Origin: Lachnospiraceae bacterium | Lineage (GTDB): Bacteria > Bacillota > Clostridia > Lachnospirales > Lachnospiraceae | Length of the DNA stretch: 64,000 nt | Direction of reading: 5' to 3' | Assembly: GCA_024696005.1 (NCBI GenBank) | Contig: JAILHF010000023.1 | Span: 38,525-102,524 of the forward strand | In this document: positions 1-8,972 of the stretch, in pieces | Layout: each line of letters starts with the position of its first letter | How positions within the stretch are numbered: position 1 is the first letter of the stretch | Notes under the pieces: model-generated | Seen by the model: only the letters and a program-made list of their open reading frames with translations | Told to the model about the DNA's origin: nothing | Databases searched by the model: none | Program-made: the position numbers and the translations under genes

Positions 1-964
1 TATACTCCGAAAAAGGCCTCTGCCCGAGCTCAAAGATCTGGGAAAACGCGATGATGTTCTCAAAAGGATGATGCATGTCCGCCGGCACGATCAGGCCGCG
101 GCCCGAATAGGAATTGAAGTTCAGGATGGCAAGAAGCGTCCCGAACGAGACCAGCTCGTCCATGCCGCAGCCGCCCTTCCGGCTTTTTGCCAGTTTTTTC
201 ACGGCAAAAATGAGACAGACGATGATCAGAAGCCAGACCGGAAGAATGATCCTCTTCGTCAGCGGGACCGGTGTTTCCACTCCGGCGACCCGGTATCCGG
301 CAGCCAGAAAGATCAGGAACGTGAACGGGATCGCCAGCTGCAGATAAGGAAAGACAAGCAGGAAGAAATCCTTTTTCTTACTCCGGGACATAAGCAGCAA
401 AATGCAGCTTGCGAAAAACGCAAGAAGGGTCAGGCTTTCCTCCCCGATATCCCACCCGCCGCCGAGATACACGTAAAGGCGGTACAGCCCGCATAAAGCG
501 TACAATCCGGCGATGAAACAGGAAAGCGCGGATGTGGCATATGCCGTTCCGCTGACAGTCAAAAGGATCCAGAAGCCCGTCATGGCGGTCAGTACCGGGC
601 TGCATTCCCCGTAAACCGCATAGGCCGTGCCTCCGGAGATCAAAAGCAGCAGTCCGATCAGCCCCATCGAGCGGGTGCCGTCCGCGGCTGTCTCCGTCCG
701 GTGCGTCCGGTTATGAAAAAGGAAGAAAACGATCGCGGAGAGCGATCCGAGAGCGGAAAGCAGATAGACCATATCCCGTTCCGCCGATTTGTTGCTGCCT
801 TCCGTCGAAGTCAGCTCCTGTACCACATCCGTAAAGACCTGGGGCGTGTTGCCGAAATGCGCGAGCCAGAGATAGATGAACAGCCCGCCGAAGAGGAAAA
901 GAAGGGTCAGAAACAAAGCCTGTCCGTTCCCCATAGTTTTTTGCTGCTGCTTCTGCAAGTTCAT
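1..964 (-). CDS. Polytopic membrane protein, C-terminus beyond left edge
   Basis: The frame starts at the ATG at 962-964, directly behind a GGAGGAGG ribosome site, and stays open to the left edge, giving about 321 residues. Hydrophobic segments fall near residues 16-34, 66-83, 99-115, 125-150, 172-186, 195-215 and 230-248. The last visible stretch (residues about 285-321) contains GRGLIVPADMHHPFE, a soluble-looking segment after the helices. I recall similar segments in large clostridial membrane proteins of the glycosyltransferase-39 type, but this is memory and the catalytic part may lie outside the window. An internal Met at codon 11 lacks a ribosome site. Function unassigned. Confidence 0.7.
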   Translation of the reverse strand, partial: MNLQKQQQKTMGNGQALFLTLLFLFGGLFIYLWLAHFGNTPQVFTDVVQELTSTEGSNKSAERDMVYLLSALGSLSAIVFFLFHNRTHRTETAADGTRSMGLIGLLLLISGGTAYAVYGECSPVLTAMTGFWILLTVSGTAYATSALSCFIAGLYALCGLYRLYVYLGGGWDIGEESLTLLAFFASCILLLMSRSKKKDFFLLVFPYLQLAIPFTFLIFLAAGYRVAGVETPVPLTKRIILPVWLLIIVCLIFAVKKLAKSRKGGCGMDELVSFGTLLAILNFNSYSGRGLIVPADMHHPFENIIAFSQIFELGQRPFSEY

Positions 965-1104
965 CCTCCTCCGCAGGGACCGCCCGAAGCTGACCGGCGG
1001 CCGCGCTCCTTTATCTATCCCGGCTATCCGTTTGCACTACTGTAGCACAAAAGGGGCCGTTTTTCAAGGAAACGCAAGCCGCCGGGCCGTCAAGCTCCCT
1101 CCCG

Positions 1105-2028
1105 TCAGATTCCCTCGATCCCTTCGCATTTCGGGACCGTATCGATGGAGCCGTCTTCATTATAATGAAATTCCGCCACGCAGACACTGCGGTGGAAAAG
1201 GCTTCCTCCGGGCAGCTCCGCGGTATGATAAAAGAGATAGGAATGTCCCTTGAAGTCGGCGATCCCGGGATGATTCGTAAAGCATCCGCCCTCCTCGGTC
1301 ATCAACACGCCGCCGTATTTCCAGGGACCGGTCGGCGATTTCGAAGTCGAATACGCAAGATGCTCCTGATGCACGTTCTCGGCAAATGCCGCAAACACCA
1401 TGTAGTAAAGCCCGTTTCTCTTATAGAACCAGGGTCCTTCTCCGTAGGAGGTGCCGGTATCGTGGCTCCCCTTCGCGAAAGACTCTTCGGTCATGGGCAC
1501 CTTCACGATGCCGGTCTTTTCGTCATAAGAGATCATGTCCTCGTTCAGAAGGACATAGCGCAGCTCGGGATTCCCGAAATAAAGATAGGCCTGTCCGTCA
1601 TCATCGATAAAGACCGTCGGGTCGATGTCGTTCCAGTCCCCTTCATCGATCAGCGGATGCCCCAGATCCTTGAACGGCCCTTCCGGCCTGTCCGAAACAC
1701 CGACCGCTATGGCCATGCCGCCGTCCTTTTTGTGCACGGGGCAGTAGAGATAAAACTTTTCGTTCCGCTCTGCCGCCTGCGGTGCCCAGGCCCGGTCGTC
1801 CGCCCATTCGATGTCATCCAGGGAAAAGATCCTGCCGTGATCGGTCCAGTTCACCATGTCCCTGGTCGAAAAGCAGCGCCAGTCAAACATGGTGTAGAAA
1901 TCCTTTATCAGCTCATCCTCATCGTGCGTCGTGTACAGGTACAGCGTATCCCCGCTGACCATCGGCGCCGGGTCGGCCGTATAGATCGAGCGGATGATGG
2001 GGTTTTTGCAGAAATTCTTCCGTTCCAT
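1105..2028 (-). CDS. Glycoside hydrolase family 43 (arabinofuranosidase/xylosidase-like)
   Basis: A 307-residue single-domain five-bladed beta-propeller glycosidase. The GH43 catalytic trio is visible: general base Asp19 in TADPAP, pKa-modulating Asp136 in NDIDPTVF and general acid Glu197 in SYGEGPW. His268 and His279 fit the usual metal-site and subsite histidines. There is no signal peptide, so it probably acts on imported xylo- or arabino-oligosaccharides in the cytoplasm. It lacks the carbohydrate-binding module found in secreted relatives. A ribosome site AAAGGAGG precedes the ATG by about 10 nt. The family is clear; arabinofuranosidase versus xylosidase cannot be settled from sequence alone. 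Confidence 0.9.
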   Translation of the reverse strand: MERKNFCKNPIIRSIYTADPAPMVSGDTLYLYTTHDEDELIKDFYTMFDWRCFSTRDMVNWTDHGRIFSLDDIEWADDRAWAPQAAERNEKFYLYCPVHKKDGGMAIAVGVSDRPEGPFKDLGHPLIDEGDWNDIDPTVFIDDDGQAYLYFGNPELRYVLLNEDMISYDEKTGIVKVPMTEESFAKGSHDTGTSYGEGPWFYKRNGLYYMVFAAFAENVHQEHLAYSTSKSPTGPWKYGGVLMTEEGGCFTNHPGIADFKGHSYLFYHTAELPGGSLFHRSVCVAEFHYNEDGSIDTVPKCEGIEGI

Positions 2029-2107
2029 CGCAAATGTTCCTCCTTTGCACAGAAATCTCCCGTGACATTAACGCATCCAGTATAACACAAAAAAAGAAAG
2101 ACCGCTC

Positions 2108-2983
2108 TCAAAATTCGATCTCGATGACGATCTTTCCATCTCTGTATTCGGCATTCAGCGCGCAGCCCATCCGTTCGCAAAAGAGCTTTACAATGGAAAG
2201 CCCAAGGCCGGTCGAATGATTTCTCGCATTATCCACGGTATAAAAGCGGTCAAACAGGCGGTTGACCTCGATCGTGGAAAGCTCGGCGGCACTGTTGGCC
2301 ACCCGCAGCTTCCCGCTTGCGTCGAGCGAGATCTCCAGGTCGCCGTCACTGTATTTCAGGGCATTGCTCAGAAGATTGGACAGGATGCGCTCCACGTAGG
2401 ACTGCACCAGATTGCGCCGGATCTCCTTTTCGGTAATGTCCACTACCGGCTCGATCCCCTTTTCGGAAAAGGCCGGATAGTGATCCATGATGGCATTTTC
2501 CAGGAGCATGTTGATGCAGAGTTCCTGTTTTTCCTCCTTTACCCCTCCTCCCGACAGGAGGGCGTATTCAAACAATTCCTCCGTAAGCTTTTTCATATGG
2601 GCCGCCCGTTCCCCGATCACGGACAGATAGCGTTCCATTTCGGGAGACTTCTCCAGCTTCTCCCCCAGTTCCACATAACCGCAGATCGCCGTAAGCGGCG
2701 TGCGGAGATCGTGGGCGATGTTCGTGATCGCCGTTTTGATCTCGGCATCCCCGAGTTCATAGCGATGAAAGGCATCCCGCAGACTGACCAGCGTCTCGTT
2801 CATGAGCGTCGCCAGCCTCCTTATCTCCCGGTCCCTGCTTATGCTGCCCAAAAGCCGGTTGCTGTGCAGCTCTTTCCTCTCCGCGAAGTCATTCCCCAGA
2901 TCCCTGACCGCCGTTCGCAGCACCACCAGCTTGATGATCAGGAAAAGGTTAACGGCCAGGCTCAGGATCAGGGCATACTTCAT
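2108..2983 (-). CDS. Sensor histidine kinase of module A
   Basis: A short 291-residue kinase with one N-terminal membrane helix (residues about 3-25) and almost no extracellular loop. A HisKA domain follows, with the phospho-acceptor H-box NIAHDLRTPLTAI near residue 90. The HATPase domain has an N-box (LLSNALKYSD) and a G2 box (STGLGLSIVK). Kinases with such a small input region usually take their signal from a partner transporter. It is the last gene of a minus-strand unit that begins with its likely partner response regulator at 6850-7539 and includes an ABC transporter, so it probably senses the transporter's substrate or flux. Confidence 0.9.
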   Translation of the reverse strand: MKYALILSLAVNLFLIIKLVVLRTAVRDLGNDFAERKELHSNRLLGSISRDREIRRLATLMNETLVSLRDAFHRYELGDAEIKTAITNIAHDLRTPLTAICGYVELGEKLEKSPEMERYLSVIGERAAHMKKLTEELFEYALLSGGGVKEEKQELCINMLLENAIMDHYPAFSEKGIEPVVDITEKEIRRNLVQSYVERILSNLLSNALKYSDGDLEISLDASGKLRVANSAAELSTIEVNRLFDRFYTVDNARNHSTGLGLSIVKLFCERMGCALNAEYRDGKIVIEIEF

Positions 2984-3004
2984 GGGAAAACTCCTTGTTT
3001 TTCG

Positions 3005-4288
3005 TCAGTAATGGATGGGATCGATCGGCGTGGTGCTGAAATAGTACACGACCGCATCATAGCGATCGGCGGGCACGCATTTCAGGCGATAACTCTTGCC
3101 GATATCACTCAGAATATTATACCCCTCTCCGACCAGTCCGGTAAAGAGCGGACTGTGAATGGTGCGGTAAAGCTCAGGCTCATCTTCCCCTACCTTCGAA
3201 AAGTCCAGGCAGTACTGCCCGCCCTCAAAAAAGGAGGCCTGATAGGCCAGCGGGTCGTTGCTGCAATAGAAATGGTCCGCCCTCTCGTATTCCTCATCGT
3301 ATGTCCCGGCGGTATGGATGTTCACGCAGGTGTTGTAAAACTCACTGCCGATGCAGTAGTAGCTTCCGTCAAAGATCCTGTCGATCTCTCCTCCCATCGC
3401 CAGGGGCCCCTCTTCGAAGCCCTGCATGGAGGAACCCTTCATCACATGGCCGTTATGCGCGGTGATCAGGATCTGCGAGTATCCCCTTTTTTCTTCCGCC
3501 TCCGAAAAACGCTTCAGGTTTTCCGCCATGCATCTGTCACGGTAAGCAGCGTAGCTTCCCGGTTCTTCCTCATAGAGGGGCGCATCGATCCCCTGCAGCA
3601 CCACTCCCGAAAGAATGGACAGTTCATTTGCTCCCACGCCTTCCTCTCCCGAAAAGCGCTCGCGCAGCCTTTCAAAGAATGCCCGCTCAAGTTCCCGCAC
3701 GCCCTCCTCTTCGACATCGATGGCCAGAAGCGTTTCCCGCTCTTCCTCCGAAAACACGGCGGGATCTTTCCGGCACAGCTGCTGCATGTATTCGACGGCG
3801 AAAATGCCGCCCTGCATGTCCACTCCGTAAAACATCAGGGATTCCTCATAGGGAACGCTTTGGTTATAGCTGCGCATCCAGCTGAGAAGCTCCGCGATCT
3901 CCTCTGTATCATAAAGAGGATAGCTCTGTTTTCCCAAAAGGGCGATCAGATCGCTCTCCGGATCATGGATGGCAGCGTTGATCATGGCGCCTTCCCCCGC
4001 CGAGATCTCAAATGCGATCGAGCGTCCGTCCCCTTCGTTTACAAGCTTTTCCAGTATCTGCCTTTTCAGGATCTGAAACTCCCGGTTTCCGTGGGTCGCT
4101 TCTCCGATCCCCACCACTCTGACATCCGCGGGAATGCGAAACTCCGCAAGACTTTCCGCAACATCTTCGATCCCGTCGATCTTCTTTTTCTCCGATAAGA
4201 TCACGCCGCTGCGCGCCAGTATCAGAAAAGCGAAGTAGATCAGGGATAGCGATACGATGATCCGCCATATTTTTGCAAACTTCTTCAT
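3005..4288 (-). CDS. Membrane-anchored erythromycin-esterase-like hydrolase
   Basis: This 427-residue protein carries one N-terminal membrane helix (residues about 8-26) and then an EreA/EreB-like domain. Signature features are GIGEATHGNREF (Glu63, His66), YGVDMQGG near 154-161, the AYRDRCMAENLKRF helix near 248-261 and TAHNGHV (His278, His281). The family uses these His/Glu residues to activate water. Known members open macrolide lactones, but many have unknown substrates, so macrolide resistance is not implied. The anchor would place the enzyme outside the membrane. It sits between the permeases and the kinase of module A with about 20-bp gaps, so it is part of that operon. Confidence 0.8.
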   Translation of the reverse strand: MKKFAKIWRIIVSLSLIYFAFLILARSGVILSEKKKIDGIEDVAESLAEFRIPADVRVVGIGEATHGNREFQILKRQILEKLVNEGDGRSIAFEISAGEGAMINAAIHDPESDLIALLGKQSYPLYDTEEIAELLSWMRSYNQSVPYEESLMFYGVDMQGGIFAVEYMQQLCRKDPAVFSEEERETLLAIDVEEEGVRELERAFFERLRERFSGEEGVGANELSILSGVVLQGIDAPLYEEEPGSYAAYRDRCMAENLKRFSEAEEKRGYSQILITAHNGHVMKGSSMQGFEEGPLAMGGEIDRIFDGSYYCIGSEFYNTCVNIHTAGTYDEEYERADHFYCSNDPLAYQASFFEGGQYCLDFSKVGEDEPELYRTIHSPLFTGLVGEGYNILSDIGKSYRLKCVPADRYDAVVYYFSTTPIDPIHY

Positions 4289-4307
4289 GTCCTCTCTTAT
4301 CCTTTCC

Positions 4308-5057
4308 TTATACTTCCTCGCGCAGATTCAGCCGCAGGGTCCCGGCAAACAGCACCAGCGCACTGCCGCCCACCGAAAGAAGGAGCTGCGCGGCCGTCCC
4401 GGGATTCGCATAATCATCCGAAAAGCCGGTGTTGCTGAACCATTGCCCGAAGGGACTCAGATTATAGATCAGCGCCGTGACATTTCTTGCCTCGATGTTC
4501 CCGGCATTATCAAAGGCCATCAGGATCGCGTTTCCGAACATCGTCATGCCGAACGCCGCCTGAAAGAGCATCGTTATGACAACTGCCACCACGATGACGT
4601 TCTTTACCCGGAAGGAGATAAAGCAAAGAACGGTGAGATAAAAGAGGAATGCGACAAATACCGTGAGAATGGGGATCCCGTATCTGCCGAATGGATCTGC
4701 TCCCCCCAGGATCCCGCCGATCAGGTAGGCCAGCGTCATCAGAAACAGCAGGCTCGCGTGGCTGAGATAATACGCCCCGAAGATCTGCTTCTGGGTATAG
4801 CCGATGATCATCTTGTTCCGAAGCACCCCATCCTTATATTCGGGGCTTATGGAATAAGGAACAAAGATCGAGAAAAACACGCACATGGCGATGCTGACAA
4901 AAAACATGCGCCGGGAACTGTCGGCCTCTGACAGAAACGATATCCGCATCCATCCCGAACTCACCGCAAAGGTCACCACCAGCGCGATCACACAGCCGCC
5001 GATAAAAAAGATGTTTGTCAATAATCTTGCCATGCAGGCTTTATATAAACGTAACAT
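4308..5057 (-). CDS. ABC-2 type transporter permease, module A
   Basis: A 249-residue integral membrane protein with about six hydrophobic segments (roughly residues 12-36, 50-72, 95-115, 124-148, 150-180, 215-240). The pattern of an N-terminal helix, a basic cytoplasmic stretch around YSISPEYKDGVLRNKMIIG and a helix bundle is typical of ABC-2 permeases of the bacitracin/lantibiotic-immunity type. It follows a second permease by 21 bp. The two probably form a heterodimer energised by the ATPase at 5839-6753. Substrate unknown; export or membrane extraction of an antimicrobial peptide is the usual role for this arrangement. Confidence 0.85.
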   Translation of the reverse strand: MLRLYKACMARLLTNIFFIGGCVIALVVTFAVSSGWMRISFLSEADSSRRMFFVSIAMCVFFSIFVPYSISPEYKDGVLRNKMIIGYTQKQIFGAYYLSHASLLFLMTLAYLIGGILGGADPFGRYGIPILTVFVAFLFYLTVLCFISFRVKNVIVVAVVITMLFQAAFGMTMFGNAILMAFDNAGNIEARNVTALIYNLSPFGQWFSNTGFSDDYANPGTAAQLLLSVGGSALVLFAGTLRLNLREEV

Positions 5058-5078
5058 TTTTACCTCCTTACTTTACGC

Positions 5079-5846
5079 TCACGCGATCTCTTTTTTCCGA
5101 AAGATCAGTATTCCGGCCAGCGTGGATAACAGGATCAATCCGCACACGCCGGCCAGATAGACCCAGGTCTCGTGATGCGGCCGCATCTTCAGATAGGAAT
5201 AGGGAACGAAACGGTCATAAAAGCGGTACAGGAAAAGCTTCGCTCCGGAAAGCACGCACTTCCCCGCCGTGGGATAAAGCTTCTCGTTTACCTCCAGGCT
5301 GAAAATGTGCGCCGCCAGCGAGATCACCAGACCGATCGCATAAGAGCTCTTTTTGCCGCCCAGGACCATGACCAGCGCCGTTGAAAACACCCCGATCGAC
5401 ATGAGCGCCAGGGTATCGATCAGCCACATATCCGCCAGTTCCGCGATCGTCATGGTATAAAGCCCGCCCTTCGTAAGGACCAGGGCCAGGATGCCGGACT
5501 CCGCAAAAGCCGCCGCACTGATCAGAACCGCCTGCAGAGCCCCCACGATCTCGGCCGAAACAAACACCGTCGCCCTTCCGCTCCCCAGGATCAGCTTGTT
5601 TCTTATGCAGCCGTCCGAAAAATCCCCGATGGACGTAAACAGCGTGGATGCCGTCACGGCAAGGGCCGCATAGGAGGAGTAAAGCATTATGATATCGTCC
5701 GCCGTGACAGCGAAACCCATGTAATGGCCGATGATCTTCAACAGGATGGAGTACAGGACCAGATAGGTGCTCACGGCCAGGATGACCTGACGCATGCCCT
5801 TTTGGTAAAGCATCATTCTGGCATCCGCATAAAGAACCTTAAGCAT
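5079..5846 (-). CDS. ABC-2 type transporter permease, module A
   Basis: A 255-residue membrane protein of the same type as its downstream neighbour. Six hydrophobic segments can be traced, and the basic loop GDFSDGCIRNKLILG near residue 80 matches the corresponding loop of the neighbour (EYKDGVLRNKMIIG), which supports descent of the pair from one gene. Its ATG overlaps the stop codon of the ATPase gene by 8 bp, implying translational coupling. It probably forms the membrane half of the module A transporter. Confidence 0.85.
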   Translation of the reverse strand: MLKVLYADARMMLYQKGMRQVILAVSTYLVLYSILLKIIGHYMGFAVTADDIIMLYSSYAALAVTASTLFTSIGDFSDGCIRNKLILGSGRATVFVSAEIVGALQAVLISAAAFAESGILALVLTKGGLYTMTIAELADMWLIDTLALMSIGVFSTALVMVLGGKKSSYAIGLVISLAAHIFSLEVNEKLYPTAGKCVLSGAKLFLYRFYDRFVPYSYLKMRPHHETWVYLAGVCGLILLSTLAGILIFRKKEIA

Positions 5847-6753
5847 CCCCGTTTCCTCCCAGCAAAGACAGATAAAACGCTTCCAGGCTTTCCTCTTTTT
5901 CTTCCATCGTCAGGATCGAGCAGCCGGCCTTTTCAAAATCCTTCGCGATCTCCGAGATGATCAGCTCCGCATACACATCCGCCCTGTTGTCATCCAGGAT
6001 CTTGTATTCGATCCCTTTCTCATCAAAGATCCTTGCCATCTTTCCGGTATCGCTCACCTTCATGCGAACGGCTTTGCGACATTCCTTCCGCAGTTCCTCG
6101 GCACTCATCTGCCGGACCAGATGTCCCTGATCGATAAAACCGTAGTGCGTAGCCATGCGGGCCAGTTCATCCAGGATATGGCTGGAGATCAGGAAGGTGA
6201 TGCCCTTTTCCCGGTTCAGCTTAAGGATCAGCTCGCGGATCTCGATGATGCCCTGGGGATCCAGTCCGTTGGTCGGCTCATCCAGGATGACAAAATCCGG
6301 ATCCCCGCACAGCGCCACCGCAAGTCCCAGGCGCTGCCGCATGCCCAGCGAGAATTTGCCGGCCTTCTTTTTCCCCGTATCGGAAAGCCCGACCAGCCTG
6401 AGCAGTTCGTCGACGCAGTCAAAATCAGGCAGTCCCAGAAGCAGGCACTGCTGGATCAGGTTCGATCTGGCCGTCATGTCCTTATAAATGGCCGGGCTCT
6501 CCACGACCGCTCCGAGCCTGCGTCTTACCCTCCTGATCCCGGCATCCCTGTAGGAACAGCCCATCAGCTCATAGCTGCCGCCCGTGGGCTGCTGCAGGCC
6601 GCAAAGGCAGCGGATCAGCGTTGTCTTTCCGGCACCGTTCTTTCCGACGAACCCATAGATTGCCCCTTTGGGGATCTCCATGTTCAGATCCCTGAGTGCC
6701 GTAAAAGACCCGTATTTTTTCTCAAGCCCTCTGCATTCGAAAACAGTTTCCAT
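5839..6753 (-). CDS. ABC transporter ATP-binding protein, module A
   Basis: An ATPase of about 304 residues with Walker A GKNGAGKTT, signature FSLGMRQRL, Walker B FVILDEPTNGLDP and the switch His in SSHIL. The C-terminal 90 residues form the extension usual in bacitracin/lantibiotic-type ATPases. I chose the Met at 6753 (METVFECRGL), which lies 6 nt after GAGGAG; a Met one codon earlier is equally possible, and upstream in-frame starts lack a ribosome site. It follows the module A response regulator across a 96-bp gap that holds a candidate operator. Confidence 0.92.
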   Translation of the reverse strand: METVFECRGLEKKYGSFTALRDLNMEIPKGAIYGFVGKNGAGKTTLIRCLCGLQQPTGGSYELMGCSYRDAGIRRVRRRLGAVVESPAIYKDMTARSNLIQQCLLLGLPDFDCVDELLRLVGLSDTGKKKAGKFSLGMRQRLGLAVALCGDPDFVILDEPTNGLDPQGIIEIRELILKLNREKGITFLISSHILDELARMATHYGFIDQGHLVRQMSAEELRKECRKAVRMKVSDTGKMARIFDEKGIEYKILDDNRADVYAELIISEIAKDFEKAGCSILTMEEKEESLEAFYLSLLGGNGDA

Positions 6754-6836
6754 CATGATCTCCTCTCCGTTCATGGCTTGCTTTTGTTTTGCAAAAAAAG
6801 AATACCTCTCTCCGGTCAAGAAAGAGGTAAGAGAAA

Positions 6837-6853
6837 TGTCAGGATTTTGTCAA
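6837..6853 (-). promoter_or_regulatory. Candidate response-regulator operator upstream of module A transporter
   Basis: On the minus strand TTGACA (6853-6848) and CTGACA (6842-6837) start exactly 11 bp apart, the phasing OmpR/PhoB-type regulators need to bind two subunits on one DNA face. The site overlaps the stop codon of the regulator gene and lies about 85 bp upstream of the ATPase start. TTGACA could instead be an ordinary -35 box, although the hexamer 17 bp downstream (TTACCT) is a poor -10. Confidence 0.35.
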
Positions 6854-7539
6854 GATTCCACGTAGCGGAACCCGACTCCGTAGATCGCCTCGATATGATC
6901 GATGCCGTCCAGCTCCTGGATCTTTTTCCGGATGTTGCTGATGTGCTGCCGCAGGGACCTTTCGGTACAGTCTGGCGTATCCGCGCTGATCCGGTCCAAA
7001 ATGGTGCTTCGCCCCAGGGGACGCCCGGAATTCAGCATCAGAAGATGCAGGATCGCCGCCTCGGTCCGTGTCAGGTTTGTGCTCTCCCCTTTCGCGGACA
7101 CCGTCAGAAGTGCGGTATCCAGTTCCACATCCCCTGCCCGGATCACATCCTTCTGCCCCGGCTCTTCCCGGCCTTCCGCTGCCCCCGAGAGTCTGAGCAG
7201 TGCCGAGATCCTTGCCAAAAGCTCCGAAACCACAAAGGGTTTGGTGACATAATCGCTGGCTCCTTCGTATAGCAGCCTGACCTTATTATCGATATCCGTT
7301 TTCGCACTCATGATGATGGTAAGGATCCCGTTCAGCTTCGGCAGCAGTTCCTCCCCGGAGATCCCCGGAAGCATCAGATCCAGAAGGACCAGATCCGGCG
7401 TCTCTTTTTCCAGAAGCATCAGGGCTTCCGTCCCGGAGTAAGCCCGGGATACCAGGTAACCCTCCGGCTTCAGGGCATCCGCAAGCAGGTCCCCGATGTT
7501 CACATCATCCTCTATGATCATGATCCTGTATGATCTCAT
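6850..7539 (-). CDS. OmpR-family response regulator, module A
   Basis: 229 residues: a receiver domain (acidic pair in IIEDD near residues 9-11, phospho-acceptor Asp in LLDLMLPG near 54, conserved Lys in TKPF near 101) and a winged-helix output domain with an RHISNIRKKI-type recognition helix and the final wing GVGFRY. Its ATG overlaps the stop of the module B kinase by 4 bp (7536-7539), so modules B and A are probably translated from one message. Its likely kinase is the last gene of the module (2108-2983). Confidence 0.92.
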   Translation of the reverse strand: MRSYRIMIIEDDVNIGDLLADALKPEGYLVSRAYSGTEALMLLEKETPDLVLLDLMLPGISGEELLPKLNGILTIIMSAKTDIDNKVRLLYEGASDYVTKPFVVSELLARISALLRLSGAAEGREEPGQKDVIRAGDVELDTALLTVSAKGESTNLTRTEAAILHLLMLNSGRPLGRSTILDRISADTPDCTERSLRQHISNIRKKIQELDGIDHIEAIYGVGFRYVES

Positions 7540-8969
7540 CGCTCCTTCTTTCCTTCCATCCGGATGCAGAAGATATTCTTTTCCTCTGCCCGGATGTATT
7601 TTAACACGCCGCCGTGTTTTTCCACAATCTTTCTGGCGATGGCGAGCCCGAGCCCCGTGCCGCCGTCCGTCTTTCTTGTTGTATCTCCCCTGGCAAATTC
7701 GTCAAACATCCGGGGCACAAAATCCTCCGCGATGGCTTCCCCGTCATCCGCCACCTCGATCACCGTCTGATCACCGTCTTCATGCAGACTGAGGGATATG
7801 ACCTTACCCGTGCTGTTATATTTGTTCGCGTTGGACAGAAGATTCTGTATCACCCTTCCGAACAGCTTTTTATCGATCACCGCCGGGACCGGCTCTTCCG
7901 GAATGTCGATCTCAAATTCCTTCCCCGCATCCGTGATCTCTTCATAAAACTCCGCGCAGATCTGCCGCACCGTCTCACACAGATCCGCCTCCTCCGCCGC
8001 AAGCCGGTACTCATCATTCTCCAGCTTCAGACTGGTATTCAGATCTTCCGTCAGCATGCGGATCCGCTCCGCCTTGCTGTCGATCACGCGGTACTGATCC
8101 CGGATCTTTTCTTCCTCTACAAGTCCCTCCTGCAGAGCTCCGACGCAGCTCTTGATGGAGGCCAGAGGATTCTTGATGTCGTGGGCCAGCTCCAGGAGCA
8201 TCTGGTTTCTCCCCTGTTCGATCCTGTGCTTCTCCTCCTCGCTGTCTTTCAGCTTCCGCGCCATGCGGTTGAACCTGTCGCGGATCTCGTCGAATTCCCT
8301 GTCGGAATCATAATCGATCACGATATCCCGTTTCCCTTCGCTCACCTCATCCATGCCATCCATCAGCTGCCGGAGCGGTTTATCGATATGCTTTTTCAGA
8401 TACAGACTGATCCCTGCCACTTCCGCCAGGAAAAGAAGCCCGAAAGCCGCAAAAAAGATCCAGGTATTTTTTCCGACCCCGTTATTGATCATGTAGGTCA
8501 GTTTGTAGGATACTGCCGAACTCGGATAACACACAAGAAAGATCCGCTTCGGTTCTCCCACATAGCGGATACAGGCCGTATATTCCTTATCACTTCCGGC
8601 CTCATGCTGTTCCAGATAAACCCCGGAGCCGCCCATTTGCACATAACCAAGATCGCAAAGCTGCGCCAGTTCCGGGATCTCATAGCGCTCTTTCTCCGTC
8701 TTTTTTTCTCCCCAGCTTGTGATCAAGTTCCCCTTTTCATCCAGCTCTTCCACCCAGCCTCCGATACGGCTCAACACCTCCAGATCCCGGATCGTTCCCT
8801 CGTTCGTAACCACGGTCTGGGGCGAGGCATTCTCCACGCTGCCGTTTCCGAGATACGAAATGATCAGGATCGCCAGCACGACATAAAGAAAGATCGTCCC
8901 GAACAGAAACAGGACATAACTTCCTACCAGTCTGGAAAAAATACTTTTTTTATTATTCTTCCGCTTCAT
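7536..8969 (-). CDS. Sensor histidine kinase of module B
   Basis: A 477-residue kinase with two membrane helices (about 15-37 and 170-190) flanking an extracellular domain of about 130 residues, then HAMP (about 190-245), a HisKA domain with LAHDIKNPLASI near residue 262 and an HATPase domain ending in a GTGLGLAIARK G2 box. Unlike the module A kinase it has a real sensor domain, so it probably reads an external ligand itself. It lies 3 bp behind its regulator (8973-9659). The extracellular domain matches nothing I recognise. Confidence 0.92.
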   Translation of the reverse strand: MKRKNNKKSIFSRLVGSYVLFLFGTIFLYVVLAILIISYLGNGSVENASPQTVVTNEGTIRDLEVLSRIGGWVEELDEKGNLITSWGEKKTEKERYEIPELAQLCDLGYVQMGGSGVYLEQHEAGSDKEYTACIRYVGEPKRIFLVCYPSSAVSYKLTYMINNGVGKNTWIFFAAFGLLFLAEVAGISLYLKKHIDKPLRQLMDGMDEVSEGKRDIVIDYDSDREFDEIRDRFNRMARKLKDSEEEKHRIEQGRNQMLLELAHDIKNPLASIKSCVGALQEGLVEEEKIRDQYRVIDSKAERIRMLTEDLNTSLKLENDEYRLAAEEADLCETVRQICAEFYEEITDAGKEFEIDIPEEPVPAVIDKKLFGRVIQNLLSNANKYNSTGKVISLSLHEDGDQTVIEVADDGEAIAEDFVPRMFDEFARGDTTRKTDGGTGLGLAIARKIVEKHGGVLKYIRAEEKNIFCIRMEGKKER

Positions 8970-8972
8970 TCA

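Noticed and set aside
2216..4198. A 660-codon open frame on the plus strand opposite the kinase and esterase-like genes
   Set aside because: It is the mirror of two clear genes on the minus strand; its translation is rich in His, Arg and Gln and has no domain.
3005..4288. Macrolide resistance gene
   Set aside because: The EreA/EreB family includes many members with other substrates; anchoring and operon context do not support a specific drug.
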